A stretch of DNA of 64,000 nt from the NCBI RefSeq assembly GCF_001787335.1, contig NZ_CP014674.1:62001-126000 (forward strand), written 5' to 3'. The translations under genes and the position numbers were made by a program. Position 1 is the first letter of the stretch. Each line of letters starts with the position of its first letter. This DNA comes from Kozakia baliensis (GTDB taxonomy: Bacteria; Pseudomonadota; Alphaproteobacteria; Acetobacterales; Acetobacteraceae). The notes below the pieces were generated by a model that saw only the letters and a program-made list of their open reading frames with translations, was not told the origin of the DNA and made no database searches. Below are positions 16,712 to 26,782 of the stretch, one piece after another.

Positions 16712-17536
16712 ATGTTTGCTTCTCACATCCTCGTGACAGGGGCTTCGTCCGGCATCGGGCGCGGCCTTGCTCTGACTTTGGCGAAACCGGGCATCGTTTT
16801 GCATCTTGGCGGCCGAAACGAAGAACGCTTCACCGCTGTCTCCGATGCGTGCCGCCAGCGTGGCGCACAGGTTTTCCCGCATCTTCAGGATGTGACCGAC
16901 CGGGAAGGGATGGAAGCCTGGGTGCGTCGTGCCGGAGAGCCGCGCCTGGATTTGGTGTTGGCCTGCGCCGGAATCACCGGGGCCGCCGATGCGCAGGACC
17001 AAGAAGGCGCGGCCTTCGAAAGTTCGGAGCAGGTGCGGCGGATGTTGGCCGTCAATCTGGATGGAGCCATGAACACGGTGCTCCCGGCTTTGGACATCAT
17101 GCGCGCTCAATCGCGGGACGCTCATGGAAAGCGCGGCCGGATTTGCGCCATCGCCTCCGTGGCCGGTTTGGTGTCCTATCCCGGCACGCCTTCCTATAGC
17201 GCTTCCAAAGCGGCGCTCGATCGTTTCATGGTCGCGAGCGGCGCTTATGCGCGGCCGGCGGGAATCGTGCTGTCTAGCGTTTGTTGCGGTTTCGTCGATA
17301 CGCCGATGGTGGCGCAAAACCGCTTTCCGATGCCGGGTCTGGCCAGCACCCAACGCGCCGTGCGCGAGATTTTGCATGGCGTGGCGCGCGAGAAGCGGCG
17401 CATCATCTTTCCGCGTTGGCTCGTGTTGGGGTCCCGCTTGATGGATGTTCTGCCTATTCGGCTGGCAGAAGCTTATTATCTACGGCAGCCAAGCGGCCAA
17501 CCCGGCTCGATGGCGCCGATTCATCGAGAAAGTTAA
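16712..17536 (+). CDS. Short-chain dehydrogenase/reductase (SDR)
   Basis: A 274-residue classical SDR. The cofactor motif ILVTGASSGIGRGLAL is at the N-terminus; the active-site Ser is in AIASVAGLVSYPG and the catalytic Tyr/Lys in YSASKAALDRF. The C-terminal PISRIVFPRW-like segment (RRIIFPRWLVLGSRLMD) recalls SDRs that act on lipids or hydrophobic substrates at the membrane, but the substrate is unknown. It is divergent from gmk with a 155-base gap that shows nothing else. Confidence 0.85.
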   Translation: MFASHILVTGASSGIGRGLALTLAKPGIVLHLGGRNEERFTAVSDACRQRGAQVFPHLQDVTDREGMEAWVRRAGEPRLDLVLACAGITGAADAQDQEGAAFESSEQVRRMLAVNLDGAMNTVLPALDIMRAQSRDAHGKRGRICAIASVAGLVSYPGTPSYSASKAALDRFMVASGAYARPAGIVLSSVCCGFVDTPMVAQNRFPMPGLASTQRAVREILHGVAREKRRIIFPRWLVLGSRLMDVLPIRLAEAYYLRQPSGQPGSMAPIHRES

Positions 17537-17609
17537 AATCCTCATCTCGGCAAAACCAACATCGCAAAATAGTATGAAAACTTATTAGTGATGTTGCTAT
17601 GGTCCCGAA

Positions 17610-20600
17610 ATGAATTTTTGCCGTTTATTCATACTGCGTCCTGTTGCGACCACGCTATTAGCGCTTTCAATGCTCGCCACCGGGTTGATCTGTTATCCCT
17701 TGCTGCCCGTCGCCAACACGCCGGATGTGAGCAGTTCGACCATCAATGTGGAAGTGTCCCAGCCTGGGGCGAGCCCGCAGCAGATGGCGAGTTCGGTCAC
17801 GACGCCGCTTGAACGGTTTCTCGGGCAGATCGCCGATGTCAGTACCATCGAGTCCGACACGGAGAACGGCAATGCCTTCATCCGGATCGATTTCGCGTCA
17901 TCACGCAATATCGATGGCGCGCTCCGTGATGTGCAGGCGGCCATGCGCGCCGCCCGCGCCGATCTGCCGCAAGGTACGCTGGATTCCGATCCGGTCGCCT
18001 ATAAGGAAGACCCGACCGCCCAGCCGATCTATCTGATGTCCCTGACATCGGACACCATTCCGATGCCGAGATTGTTCGATATCGCCCAAACGCGCGTGCG
18101 GCCATTGCTAGCGCAGATCAAAGGGGTCGGGCATGTGGAGGTGGTGGGTTCCGCGCAACCGGCCGTGCGCGTGGATATCAATCCTCTCTCGCTTTATAAA
18201 TGGGGGATCGGGTTTGAGGACGTGCGTCAGGCTCTGGCCTCGGCGAACGCCAATACGCCCAAGGGCTTCGTGGAGATGGGGGACCAGCGTTTCATGCTGG
18301 CCACCAACGATCAGGCGACGGAGGCCGATCAATATCGCGATCTGATCATCGGCTATCGCAACAACCTCAACCCGGTACGTCTTTCCAGCGTCGCGAAGGT
18401 CAGCGACAGTGTGCAAGACATCTATCAGGCGGGATATTTCAACAATCACCCGGCCATTACGCTGATCGTGCGCGGTCAGCCCAAATCCAATACCGTGCGG
18501 ATCGTGGACGGTATCGAACAGCGGATGAATTTGTTGCGGGCCGTCTTGCCGGGCGGTGTTCAGATGGATACCGCCATCGATCTTTCCTCCAGTATTCGAG
18601 CCTCGCTGGCGGACACGCAATTGACGCTCGGTGTCTCGGTGCTGCTGGTTGTGGGCGTGATTCTGGTGTTCCTCCGCCGCATGCGCTCCACCTTGATTCC
18701 CGCCGTGACAGTGCCGGTCGCGTTGATCGGCACGCTGGCGGTGATGAAGATGATGGGCTTCACCCTCGATATTCTCTCGCTGATGGCGCTGACGATCGCG
18801 GTGGGGTTCGTGGTGGATGACGCCATCGTGGTGTTGGAGAACATCGCGCGCCACATGGAAGAAGGAATGGATCGGATGTCCGCCAGCTTGAAAGGCTCAG
18901 CGGAGATCGGGTTCACCGTTCTTTCCATTACGGCGTCACTGATCGCCGTGTTCGTGCCGATCATGTTTCTGCCGGGCATGGCGGGCGCGTTTTTCTTCGA
19001 GTTTGCCATGACGATCGTCTCGGCGCTGGTGATCTCGCTCATCTTGTCTCTGACGCTAACGCCCATGATGTGTGCCTATTGGCTGGACGTCGCTCATGAC
19101 CAAGAGACGGACCCGCGCTGGACGGCGCGGCTGTCTCGCGGGATCGAGAAAGGGCTTCAGGCGATCGTCTCCACCTATGGCTGGACCCTGCGTTGGGGCC
19201 TGAAGCACCATATTATCGTCGTGCTCACCTTGCCGTTGAGTTTCCTCGTTCTGGTCGGCTCGATCGTGCTGATGCCCAAAACCGGTATTCCCGCGCAGGA
19301 TATTTCCTTGGTAGGCGGTTTCATCAGCGGAGACGATACCATGTCGTTCGCGGAGCTTAGCGAGCGGCTGAAGCAGGTCGGGCGCGTGGTGAAGAACGAT
19401 CCGGATGTGCGAACGGTCACGAGCTTCAATTCCAGCAATAGCGATGGCCAGCTTTTCGCCAGCCTGACCGACAAATGGACGCGTCGGCCCGTCGATGAGG
19501 TCGTCGATCGCATTCGTACGAAATTGGGCGCGGTGCCGGGAATGCGCGTGTCCTTCTTCTCGGCGGGCGACCCGAACGGCGGCGGCGGGCAGCGGCGCAG
19601 CGGCGCGTATCGCTATGTTCTGCGCGCGCAAAACCCCGATGATCTGACGCATTACGTGCCCAAACTCATCACGGCCTTGCGCAAGAAGAAGATGATGACG
19701 ATGGTGACCTCCAATATCGAAGGTCACGGCGCGGCGGTGCACGTCGAACTGCAACGCGATACGGAGGCGCGCTATTTGGTGACGCCACAACTGGTCGGCA
19801 ATGTTCTCTACGATGCTTATGGCCAGACTGTCGCCTCGCGTATCCATACCGATATCACGACGCATTCGGTGGTTATGGAAGTTGCGGCGGCCTACCGGCA
19901 ATCGCCCGACATGCTCAAGACGGCATGGGTTTCGACCTCTTCCGGCACGCCTTCCGGCGCAACGCGCTCCAATCAGATCCGGACATCGAGTTCCAGTTCA
20001 TCCGCCAATACGGCGGCCTCGTTGAGTGCAGCATCGTTGCGCAACGCGATCGCCAACCAGATCACGGGCAATAATTCCAACGGCGCGGCGGTGGCGTCCT
20101 CCGTCGAGACGATGGTGCCGCTGACGAACGTGGCGGATCTCGTCATGAAGCCGACCCCGATGGAAATCGATCATCATAACGGGCTGACCTCCACCGCCAT
20201 CAGCTTCGACCTTGCACCCGGCAATACATACGAGGATGCGCGCAAGCTGATCGAACAGACGATGCGTGAGACGAACGCGCCGATCGGAGTAGGCGGTAAT
20301 TTCTCCGGTCTGGCGGGTGAGACGCAGAAATTATTGGTGAACGAATTGCTCGCTTTCGTGGCAGCGCTTGCCGCCATGTATATCGTGTTGGGTATTTTGT
20401 ATGAGAGCCTGATCCATCCGATCACCATTCTCTCGACGCTGCCCTCCGCCGGGATCGGGGCTATTCTGGGGCTTTGGGTCTGTGGCGAGGATTTCAGCCT
20501 GATCGCCATGATCGGCATGATCTTGCTGACCGGCATCGTGAAAAAGAACGCGATTCTGATGATCGATTTCGCGCTCCATGCCGAGAATAACTTAGGCTAC

Positions 20601-20906
20601 ACACCGCGCGAGGCGATTTACGAAGCATGCCTGACGCGCTTCCGGCCCATCTTGATGACGACGCTCGCGGCGGCGCTCGGTGCGGTGCCGTTGATGCTCG
20701 GGCACGGCTATGGGTCGGAAATGCGCCGTCCACTCGGTATCGCCATCGTCGGCGGGATGATGCTGAGCCAACTGCTCACGCTCTATACGACGCCGGTCAT
20801 TTATCTCTACATGGATGCAATCGGGCGCTTCGGCACCCGCATGTGGCAACGGGTGATGCCGCATACGCGGTCCGCCACGCCACCTGCCTATCCTTCTTCG
20901 AATTGA
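17610..20906 (+). CDS. RND-family multidrug efflux permease
   Basis: A 1098-residue inner-membrane pump of the AcrB/MdtBC hydrophobe-amphiphile efflux type, driven by proton influx. The N-terminal helix is followed by the porter domain (PGASPQQMASSVTTPLE) and helices 2-6 with the central GFVVDDAIVVLENIARHMEEG motif that carries the proton-relay Asp pair. The second half repeats the layout and ends with LTGIVKKNAILMIDFAL. It is some 60 residues longer than AcrB because of a Ser-rich insert (residues near 770-830, TSSGTPSGATRSNQ and SSSSSSANTAAS). No membrane-fusion protein or outer-membrane factor gene is adjacent. No good ribosome site precedes the ATG. Confidence 0.93.
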   Translation: MNFCRLFILRPVATTLLALSMLATGLICYPLLPVANTPDVSSSTINVEVSQPGASPQQMASSVTTPLERFLGQIADVSTIESDTENGNAFIRIDFASSRNIDGALRDVQAAMRAARADLPQGTLDSDPVAYKEDPTAQPIYLMSLTSDTIPMPRLFDIAQTRVRPLLAQIKGVGHVEVVGSAQPAVRVDINPLSLYKWGIGFEDVRQALASANANTPKGFVEMGDQRFMLATNDQATEADQYRDLIIGYRNNLNPVRLSSVAKVSDSVQDIYQAGYFNNHPAITLIVRGQPKSNTVRIVDGIEQRMNLLRAVLPGGVQMDTAIDLSSSIRASLADTQLTLGVSVLLVVGVILVFLRRMRSTLIPAVTVPVALIGTLAVMKMMGFTLDILSLMALTIAVGFVVDDAIVVLENIARHMEEGMDRMSASLKGSAEIGFTVLSITASLIAVFVPIMFLPGMAGAFFFEFAMTIVSALVISLILSLTLTPMMCAYWLDVAHDQETDPRWTARLSRGIEKGLQAIVSTYGWTLRWGLKHHIIVVLTLPLSFLVLVGSIVLMPKTGIPAQDISLVGGFISGDDTMSFAELSERLKQVGRVVKNDPDVRTVTSFNSSNSDGQLFASLTDKWTRRPVDEVVDRIRTKLGAVPGMRVSFFSAGDPNGGGGQRRSGAYRYVLRAQNPDDLTHYVPKLITALRKKKMMTMVTSNIEGHGAAVHVELQRDTEARYLVTPQLVGNVLYDAYGQTVASRIHTDITTHSVVMEVAAAYRQSPDMLKTAWVSTSSGTPSGATRSNQIRTSSSSSSANTAASLSAASLRNAIANQITGNNSNGAAVASSVETMVPLTNVADLVMKPTPMEIDHHNGLTSTAISFDLAPGNTYEDARKLIEQTMRETNAPIGVGGNFSGLAGETQKLLVNELLAFVAALAAMYIVLGILYESLIHPITILSTLPSAGIGAILGLWVCGEDFSLIAMIGMILLTGIVKKNAILMIDFALHAENNLGYTPREAIYEACLTRFRPILMTTLAAALGAVPLMLGHGYGSEMRRPLGIAIVGGMMLSQLLTLYTTPVIYLYMDAIGRFGTRMWQRVMPHTRSATPPAYPSSN

Positions 20907-20917
20907 GAAAGCCTTCG

Positions 20918-22870
20918 ATGAGTTCAAGTTTCTTTCGCGCCATCCTTTTGATGAGCGCGAGTTTCGGCGCCACCCAGGCCATGGCGAAGCCACTGCATGA
21001 TTTCGCCAATGTCACGCTTTCGCCGGATGGGGCGCATCTGGCCACGCTGGAGAAAAACGAAAGCGAGCAGCCTGGAACGCGCGTGCCGAACCAGATCGTT
21101 TTGCGCAATTTACCCGATGGCGCGCCGCAATTGGTCGGGCTGCCTTGCGTGGCTTGCGAACCGACGAGCCCGACCTGGAGCCAGGATGGCAAGCATCTGG
21201 CTTTCATCATGCGTGAGAAGGGCAAGCAGGAGCGCCGGATTGAAATCGTGGACTCGGATGGGAGGAACCTGAAAACCCTGTTGAGCTTCAACGGCTCGTT
21301 GCAGGATCTGAAATATGGAAGCGATGGCCGTTTGGCGGTGCTGGCCATCGAAGGCGCGCACCGCGACCCGGGCGCGCTCCAGGCTGGCGCGCCGCAGACG
21401 GGTGAAATAGACGCGCAGCAAGATGAGCAGCGCATTGCGACGGTGGCGGGGGACCATCTGCAATGGCAATCCCCGGCGGATCTCTATGTTTACGAATATA
21501 GCTGGCGGGAGGGCGGCGCAGTAGGCGAAACGCCACGTTTCGTCGGCACCGCCGCGCCGGGAAATGGTGACGATCATTGGTGGCTCGCCAAACTTTACGG
21601 TTTCTCGGGTGAAAAGGCGGATGTATTGTACGCGCCGCCGCTTTCTCAACAGCTTGGCTTGCCGATGGTTTCGCCGGATGGAAAAACGGTTGCTTTCGTC
21701 GGCGGGTTGATGAGCGATTTCGGCTTTTTCGGCGGCGATGCGTTTCAGGTCGATCTGACGAAGCCACAGGCGAAACCCCGCAATCTGACGCCGGGATTGA
21801 AAGGCACTGTGACCGGGCTTTCATGGTGCGATGGAAAGTTGATCGGGGCGGGCTTAGCCGGAGCACGCAGCGCTTTCTGGAATTTGAGCGGCAATGCACC
21901 GGTCCAGATCGCACAGAGTGACGATCTGATTTCCAATGGCTCCGGCGAACCGAAATTAGTGTGCGGAAAAGAGCGCAGCGTCGTGGTGCGTCAGAACTTC
22001 ACCAAAGCGCCGGAACTGGCCATCGGCGTGCCGGGCGCATGGACGGACCTGACGCATGACAATGCGGATCAACCGGCCCATGCACAGGCGCGGAGCGTGA
22101 CATGGAAGAGCGACGGTTTTACGGTTCAGGGCTGGCTGCTCTCGCCGCTTTCTCGCAAGGCGGGCGTTGAGCATGACGGCAAGATCGCGATGATCACGCA
22201 GGTTCATGGCGGCCCGTCTTCAGCGGTGACGCCGCGCTATTTGAAGGCGCGTAGCGAAAACGAGCGATTGCTCAATGCCGGGTACGATCTGTTTCTGCCC
22301 AATCCGCGTGGAAGCTACGGCCAGGGCGAGGCGTTCACCCAGGCCAATCGACGCGATTTCGGCCATGGCGATCTGCGTGATCTTTTGCGCGGGATCGATG
22401 CCGTAGAGCGTGTGGAGCCAGTGGATGACAAACGCTTGGGCGTGACCGGTTATTCCTATGGCGGCTACATGACGATGTGGACTGTCACGCAGACGAACCG
22501 CTTCAAGGCGGCCGTTGCGGGCGGGGGCGTTTCCAACTGGCAATCCTACTATGGCGAGAACGGGATCGACGGCTGGTTGCCGCCCTTCTTCGGCGCGTCG
22601 GTTTATGACGATCCGGCGGTTTATGCAAAATCCTCGCCGATCAATTTCATCAAAAACGTCAAAACGCCGACCTTTATTTACGTTGGTGCGAATGACGAGG
22701 AATGCCCGCCGCCGCAGAGCCTGGAATTCTATCATGCGTTGCGCACGCTGAACGTGCCGACCAGCCTCGTGATCTATCCCGGCGAAGGCCATGGCATGCG
22801 CGAACCCAAGCATCAGGACGACGCCACGGCCCGCACGATCGCGTGGTTCGACCGCTACCTCAATCGATAA
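20918..22870 (+). CDS. Exported S9-family (prolyl oligopeptidase-like) peptidase
   Basis: A 650-residue serine peptidase. The signal peptide MSSSFFRAILLMSASFGATQAMA leads into a WD40-like beta-propeller (residues about 25-370) and a C-terminal alpha/beta-hydrolase domain. The catalytic Ser is in GVTGYSYGGYMTMW, the Asp in YVGANDEECPP and the His in PGEGHGMREP. The family cleaves short peptides, often dipeptides or acyl-peptides, here in the periplasm. It starts 11 bases after the RND permease stop, suggesting co-transcription. The start at 20918 is set by the signal peptide; the open frame further upstream lies inside the RND gene. Confidence 0.92.
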   Translation: MSSSFFRAILLMSASFGATQAMAKPLHDFANVTLSPDGAHLATLEKNESEQPGTRVPNQIVLRNLPDGAPQLVGLPCVACEPTSPTWSQDGKHLAFIMREKGKQERRIEIVDSDGRNLKTLLSFNGSLQDLKYGSDGRLAVLAIEGAHRDPGALQAGAPQTGEIDAQQDEQRIATVAGDHLQWQSPADLYVYEYSWREGGAVGETPRFVGTAAPGNGDDHWWLAKLYGFSGEKADVLYAPPLSQQLGLPMVSPDGKTVAFVGGLMSDFGFFGGDAFQVDLTKPQAKPRNLTPGLKGTVTGLSWCDGKLIGAGLAGARSAFWNLSGNAPVQIAQSDDLISNGSGEPKLVCGKERSVVVRQNFTKAPELAIGVPGAWTDLTHDNADQPAHAQARSVTWKSDGFTVQGWLLSPLSRKAGVEHDGKIAMITQVHGGPSSAVTPRYLKARSENERLLNAGYDLFLPNPRGSYGQGEAFTQANRRDFGHGDLRDLLRGIDAVERVEPVDDKRLGVTGYSYGGYMTMWTVTQTNRFKAAVAGGGVSNWQSYYGENGIDGWLPPFFGASVYDDPAVYAKSSPINFIKNVKTPTFIYVGANDEECPPPQSLEFYHALRTLNVPTSLVIYPGEGHGMREPKHQDDATARTIAWFDRYLNR

Positions 22871-22930
22871 GCTGGACCTCGCCGCGCAAATCCGTTCAAA
22901 TACAAGGGCGTTCAGTCGTGGGGGTATAGG

Positions 22931-23926
22931 ATGTTCGTGCGTCGGCGGAGTTTTGTGAGCGCTTCGCGGCGCGTCGGCTGGGCAGCCGTAGCGTTGTCCC
23001 AAGCCGGGTTGCTGGCAGGATGCGCCACGGCGCATTCCGAGCCTTCCACCGATCCGAGTGCCCTTCACGCACCACAAGCGCCTACAGCTCCGCCACCGGG
23101 GCTGGATGTTCAGCCTGAATCGCCGCCAGTCGTCATTCCATCCTTGCCCGTCGTTGGCGAGGAGGAGGCCAGACGCGAAGCCTCGTTGCTGACGCTGCGA
23201 ATGAAGGCGAGCGTCTCGCGTTTCACGACCTATTCGCCCGCCGTAAGACAACGTTTTCTGAAGCTGGCCCATGCTGCGATCGCGCAATCGGGCACGGTGA
23301 TCGACCGTCCACAGGTTCTGATGGTAGTGGATCGCAACCCGGCGGTTCAAGCGCTGTGTTTCGTCTTGGCGCTGCCGAACAGCGACCGATGGGAAACTCT
23401 GGGTGGCACGCCGGTCTCGACCGGGCAGAGTGGGCGCAAGTTCTATTACATCACGCCGACGGGCGTTTTCATCAATACGCCGGATCGCCTGGGTTATCGG
23501 GCGGAAGGCACTAAGAACGAGAACGGTATTCGCGGTATCGGCGCCAAGGGCATGCGCGTCTGGGACATGGGGTGGCAGACGGCGGTGAAAGGATGGCGTC
23601 CCGATCATGAAACGGGAGACATCCGCCTGGAAATCCACGCGACGGACCCGGATTTCCTAGAGCGGCGGCTCGGCCATCCCGCCTCCGAAGGATGCGTGCG
23701 GATTCCAGCTACGATGAACAAATTCATCGATAATAACGGCCTGTTGGACGTTCTTTACGAACAAGCCGCCAGTTATGACGGGCGTTTCCGAGCGCTGCTG
23801 CCGAAAGGACGTACGCCTTCGCCGATTGCGGGCGATGCGCTGGTGGTGGTCGATTCCGCCGAAATGCCGTCTATCGAATCAGCGCGGACCGATCGCCGCG
23901 ACCCCAGCGTAAAGAACGATGGTTAG
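22931..23926 (+). CDS. L,D-transpeptidase (YkuD-type) lipoprotein
   Basis: A 331-residue protein with an Arg-rich N-terminus and a lipobox at LLAGCATA, so likely a lipoprotein after cleavage before Cys36. A Pro-rich linker (DPSALHAPQAPTAPPPG) follows, then a YkuD-like catalytic region with IEIHATD-like His and the catalytic Cys in HPASEGCVRIP. These enzymes make 3-3 peptidoglycan cross-links or anchor proteins to peptidoglycan. The central part (TGVFINTPDRLGYRAEGTK) differs from the common ErfK/YcbB core, so substrate use may differ. Its last 48 bases overlap the convergent DUF3147 gene. Confidence 0.78.
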   Translation: MFVRRRSFVSASRRVGWAAVALSQAGLLAGCATAHSEPSTDPSALHAPQAPTAPPPGLDVQPESPPVVIPSLPVVGEEEARREASLLTLRMKASVSRFTTYSPAVRQRFLKLAHAAIAQSGTVIDRPQVLMVVDRNPAVQALCFVLALPNSDRWETLGGTPVSTGQSGRKFYYITPTGVFINTPDRLGYRAEGTKNENGIRGIGAKGMRVWDMGWQTAVKGWRPDHETGDIRLEIHATDPDFLERRLGHPASEGCVRIPATMNKFIDNNGLLDVLYEQAASYDGRFRALLPKGRTPSPIAGDALVVVDSAEMPSIESARTDRRDPSVKNDG

Positions 23927-24214
23927 CGCGCATCCACTGAGTAAGGTGGGCCAAAACGGAATGCCCGCGCGCAACATGAATGGCATGACGAGAAACATCG
24001 GCAGGGATGGCAGTACGTACCAGAAGGTCGCCTGCATATGAGCCGCCATATTCTGTGGGTCCGGCCGTGCCCACCAGAGCCAGATCATTCCCATAACGGA
24101 AACGAGCGGCAACGACGCGATCAGCGCGCCGAAAGCGGGATAGCGCTTGGCGGTGGTGGAGGCGAGTGCGATCAAAACGCCGGAAATCGCGGCTTTGAGC
24201 GTTAATTGAAGCAT
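23879..24214 (-). CDS. DUF3147-like small membrane protein
   Basis: A 111-residue protein with four predicted membrane helices and little else. The pattern KRYPAFGALIASLPLVSVMGMIWLW and the length match the DUF3147 family of uncharacterised inner-membrane proteins. The 3' end overlaps the L,D-transpeptidase gene by 48 bases on the opposite strand. The start codon is 24 bases from the divergent Nudix gene start. Confidence 0.65.
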   Translation of the reverse strand: MLQLTLKAAISGVLIALASTTAKRYPAFGALIASLPLVSVMGMIWLWWARPDPQNMAAHMQATFWYVLPSLPMFLVMPFMLRAGIPFWPTLLSGCALTIVLYAGVAAIGPR

Positions 24215-24238
24215 GGAAGACTTTCAGGACGGGAGAGA

Positions 24239-24640
24239 ATGACCAAAGCGATTCGTATTGCGGCGGCGGTATTGGAAAACAGAAAAGGGCAGGTGCTGTT
24301 GGTGCGCAAGCGCGGCACGCAGGCCTTCATGCAGCCGGGCGGCAAGATGGAGCCGGGAGAAACGCCCCGTGCGGCGCTGGCGCGCGAGTTGATGGAGGAA
24401 CTGAACGTTTCGCTCCCGCCTGCGGTGTTCGAGCCTATGGGCCGGATTTCTGCCCTGGCGGCCAATGAGCCGGGCTGGATCGTGGAAGCGGAATTGTTCC
24501 ATGCCGATTGGGATGGCGAAGTGGTGGCCGCTGCGGAAATCGACGCGGTGAGGTGGGTCGATCCGCGCTATCCAGGAGACTTGCCGCTTGCACCGCTGAC
24601 GCGGGATTCCGTCTTGCCTCTTTGCTGCGAGACGACTTGA
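24239..24640 (+). CDS. Nudix hydrolase
   Basis: A 133-residue cytoplasmic pyrophosphohydrolase. The Nudix box is clear: GGKMEPGETPRAALARELMEEL, with the metal-binding RE-xx-EE glutamates. Small stand-alone members hydrolyse damaged nucleotides or other nucleoside diphosphate derivatives; the specific substrate cannot be read. The ATG at 24239 follows GGGAGAG and is preferred over an ATG at 24206, which would overlap the divergent DUF3147 gene. Confidence 0.88.
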   Translation: MTKAIRIAAAVLENRKGQVLLVRKRGTQAFMQPGGKMEPGETPRAALARELMEELNVSLPPAVFEPMGRISALAANEPGWIVEAELFHADWDGEVVAAAEIDAVRWVDPRYPGDLPLAPLTRDSVLPLCCETT

Positions 24641-24665
24641 AAACGCACACACACAGTTACATCTT
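24636..24665 (+). promoter_or_regulatory. Possible sigma-32-type promoter of htpG
   Basis: CTTGAA at 24636-24641 matches the heat-shock -35 element, and an AT-rich CATCTTTT lies 18 bases on, a weak -10 candidate. The location (49-78 bases before the htpG ATG) and the heat-shock nature of htpG support it, but the -10 match is poor and CTTGAA overlaps the Nudix stop codon. Confidence 0.25.
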
Positions 24666-24713
24666 TTAGAGGAAAACGCGCCGTTTTTGGCGTAACCGAC
24701 ATCAGGGGAAAAT

Positions 24714-26582
24714 ATGACCGAAAAAACGACTGGCGATCAGGTGCAGGGCGCCGAACAGCACGAGTTCAGCGCCGAAGTTGGCCGCCTTCTTGATCTCGTC
24801 GTGCACGCGCTCTACTCGGAGCGCGAAATTTTCCTTCGTGAATTGGTGGCGAATGCCGCCGATGCTTCCGACAAGCGCCGTTTCGAAGCGCTGACGGACG
24901 CTTCCAAGGCGCTCCCGCCCAACGCTTCCATCCGTATTCATCCCGATAAGGATGCCCGCTTGCTGACGATCAGCGATGACGGCGCGGGCATGAACCGGGA
25001 AGAACTGGCTAAAAACCTCGGCACCATCGCGCGCTCCGGCACGCGGGCGTTCGGCGAGAAGCTGAGCGAAGCCAAGCCGGAAGACCGCCCGAGCCTGATC
25101 GGCCAGTTCGGCGTAGGCTTCTATGCCGCATTCATGGTGGCGGATCGTGTGGATGTGATCTCCCGTCAGCCGGGTTCGGATGAGGCCTGGAAATGGTCGT
25201 CCGACGGTAAGGGCGCTTACACGCTTTCTCCCGCTTCACGTGAAGCGCCGGGCACCGATATTATCCTGCATATCAAATCCGACGCGGACGAATTCCTGGA
25301 CGCATGGCGCTTGCGCTCCATCGTGCGCAAATGGGCCGATCATATTTCCTGGCCGATCACGCTGCGCGAAGGCGAGGAAGAAAAGCCTGCCAATGAGGGC
25401 ACGGCTTTGTGGCGCAAGCCCAAATCCGAGATCACGGCGGAGCAGTACACCGAATTCTACCGCCATGTATCGCACCAGTTCGACGAGCCATATGCGACGT
25501 TGCATTGGCGCGCGGAAGGCACGACGGAGTTCACGGCGCTGCTGTTCATCCCGAGCGCACGCCCGTTCGATTTCATGGAACAGTCGCGCGAAAGCAAGGT
25601 GCATCTTCATGTGCGCCGCATGTTCATCACCGACGATGCCGAATTGCTTCCCGTGTGGTTGCGCTTCGTCCAGGGCGTGGTCGATACGGAAGATCTGCCG
25701 CTGAACGTCTCGCGCGAGATGCTGCAATCCACGCCGGTTTTGGCCCGCATCCGTAAGGCCGTGACCAAGCGCGTGATGACCGAAATCAAGAACCGCGCGA
25801 ACGATGCGGAGAATGCTGACGGTTTCGCGACGTTCTGGGAAAATTTTGGCCCGATCGTGAAGGAAGGCATTTGGGAGGATTCTGAGCATCGCCAGGAACT
25901 GGCGGCGCTGGCGCGTTTCCGCTCCACCCATTCCGACGACCCAACCACGCTGGACGATTACATTTCCCGCATGAAGCCGGAGCAGGAGAACATTTATTTC
26001 CTGACGGGCGACAATGCCGAAACGCTGGCGGCTTCTCCGCAATTGGAAGGCTTCCGTGCACGCGGGATCGAAGTTCTGCTGCTGTCCGACCCGGTGGACG
26101 GTTTCTGGCCGGAGCGCTTGTCGTCCTACAAGGATAAAACGCTGAAATCGATCAGCCAGTCCCATGGGGATCTGGAGAAGTTCGAAGCACCGCAGCCGGA
26201 AGGCGATGCCGCCAATCTGGATGCGTTGGTTCCGGCGTTGAAGGAAGCGTTGGGCGAGAATGTGAAAGACGTGCGCGGCACGGTGCGCTTGGTCGGCAGC
26301 GCCGTGGTGCTGACGTCCGAAGGCGGGCCGGATGCAATGATGCAGCGCCTGATGCGCCGTTCGGGCCAGGCTCTGCCGCCGTCGCCGCCAATCTTGGAGA
26401 TCAACCCGCATCACCCGCTGATCCGCGATCTGGCGGAGCGTGCGGCGAAGGGCGAAAGCGTGGCGGATTACGCTCAGGTTCTGCTCGATATCGCGCGCAT
26501 TCAGGATGGCGAGACATTGCCGGATGCCACGAGCTTCGCGCAGCGTCTGACGGGAATGCTGGTCGCTTCCGTCAAGAACTGA
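24714..26582 (+). CDS. htpG: Molecular chaperone HtpG (Hsp90)
   Basis: A 622-residue cytoplasmic Hsp90-family ATPase chaperone. The N-terminal GHKL ATP-binding domain carries [32 protein letters not shown] and [15 protein letters not shown]. The middle domain begins near residue 230, with the [17 protein letters not shown] and [11 protein letters not shown] segments. The C-terminal dimerisation domain includes [17 protein letters not shown]. Length is normal for the family. GGGGAAAAT precedes the ATG. A rho-independent terminator follows directly, so it is probably monocistronic or ends a short unit. Confidence 0.97.
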   Translation: MTEKTTGDQVQGAEQHEFSAEVGRLLDLVVHALYSEREIFLRELVANAADASDKRRFEALTDASKALPPNASIRIHPDKDARLLTISDDGAGMNREELAKNLGTIARSGTRAFGEKLSEAKPEDRPSLIGQFGVGFYAAFMVADRVDVISRQPGSDEAWKWSSDGKGAYTLSPASREAPGTDIILHIKSDADEFLDAWRLRSIVRKWADHISWPITLREGEEEKPANEGTALWRKPKSEITAEQYTEFYRHVSHQFDEPYATLHWRAEGTTEFTALLFIPSARPFDFMEQSRESKVHLHVRRMFITDDAELLPVWLRFVQGVVDTEDLPLNVSREMLQSTPVLARIRKAVTKRVMTEIKNRANDAENADGFATFWENFGPIVKEGIWEDSEHRQELAALARFRSTHSDDPTTLDDYISRMKPEQENIYFLTGDNAETLAASPQLEGFRARGIEVLLLSDPVDGFWPERLSSYKDKTLKSISQSHGDLEKFEAPQPEGDAANLDALVPALKEALGENVKDVRGTVRLVGSAVVLTSEGGPDAMMQRLMRRSGQALPPSPPILEINPHHPLIRDLAERAAKGESVADYAQVLLDIARIQDGETLPDATSFAQRLTGMLVASVKN

Positions 26583-26611
26583 TTGCCTTTTATACTGTAA
26601 AGACCATGGAA

Positions 26612-26643
26612 AATGGCTCGCCTAACCGGCGGGCCATTTTTTT
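26612..26643 (+). terminator. Rho-independent terminator after htpG
   Basis: AATGGCTCGCC (26612-26622) pairs with GGCGGGCCATT (through 26637) across a short loop, with one T-G wobble, followed directly by a T7 run. It starts 30 bases after the htpG stop. Confidence 0.88.
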
Positions 26644-26782
26644 GCCCTTCTGAAATAAAGCGCCACCTTCAGAAACTCGCCAAACGCCGTTTCGTTATTG
26701 GCGGACGGAAGTACGGAATTTCTGCGGCATCGCTCCTGTAAAAACAGCCCGCGAGCTGGAATCCAGCCCTGAGAGGCGGCGT

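Noticed and set aside
22220-23638. 472-codon minus-strand open frame
   Set aside because: It spans two well-supported plus-strand genes (S9 peptidase and L,D-transpeptidase); Arg-rich composition typical of shadow frames in GC-rich DNA.
25236-26414. 392-codon minus-strand open frame opposite htpG
   Set aside because: Shadow of htpG.
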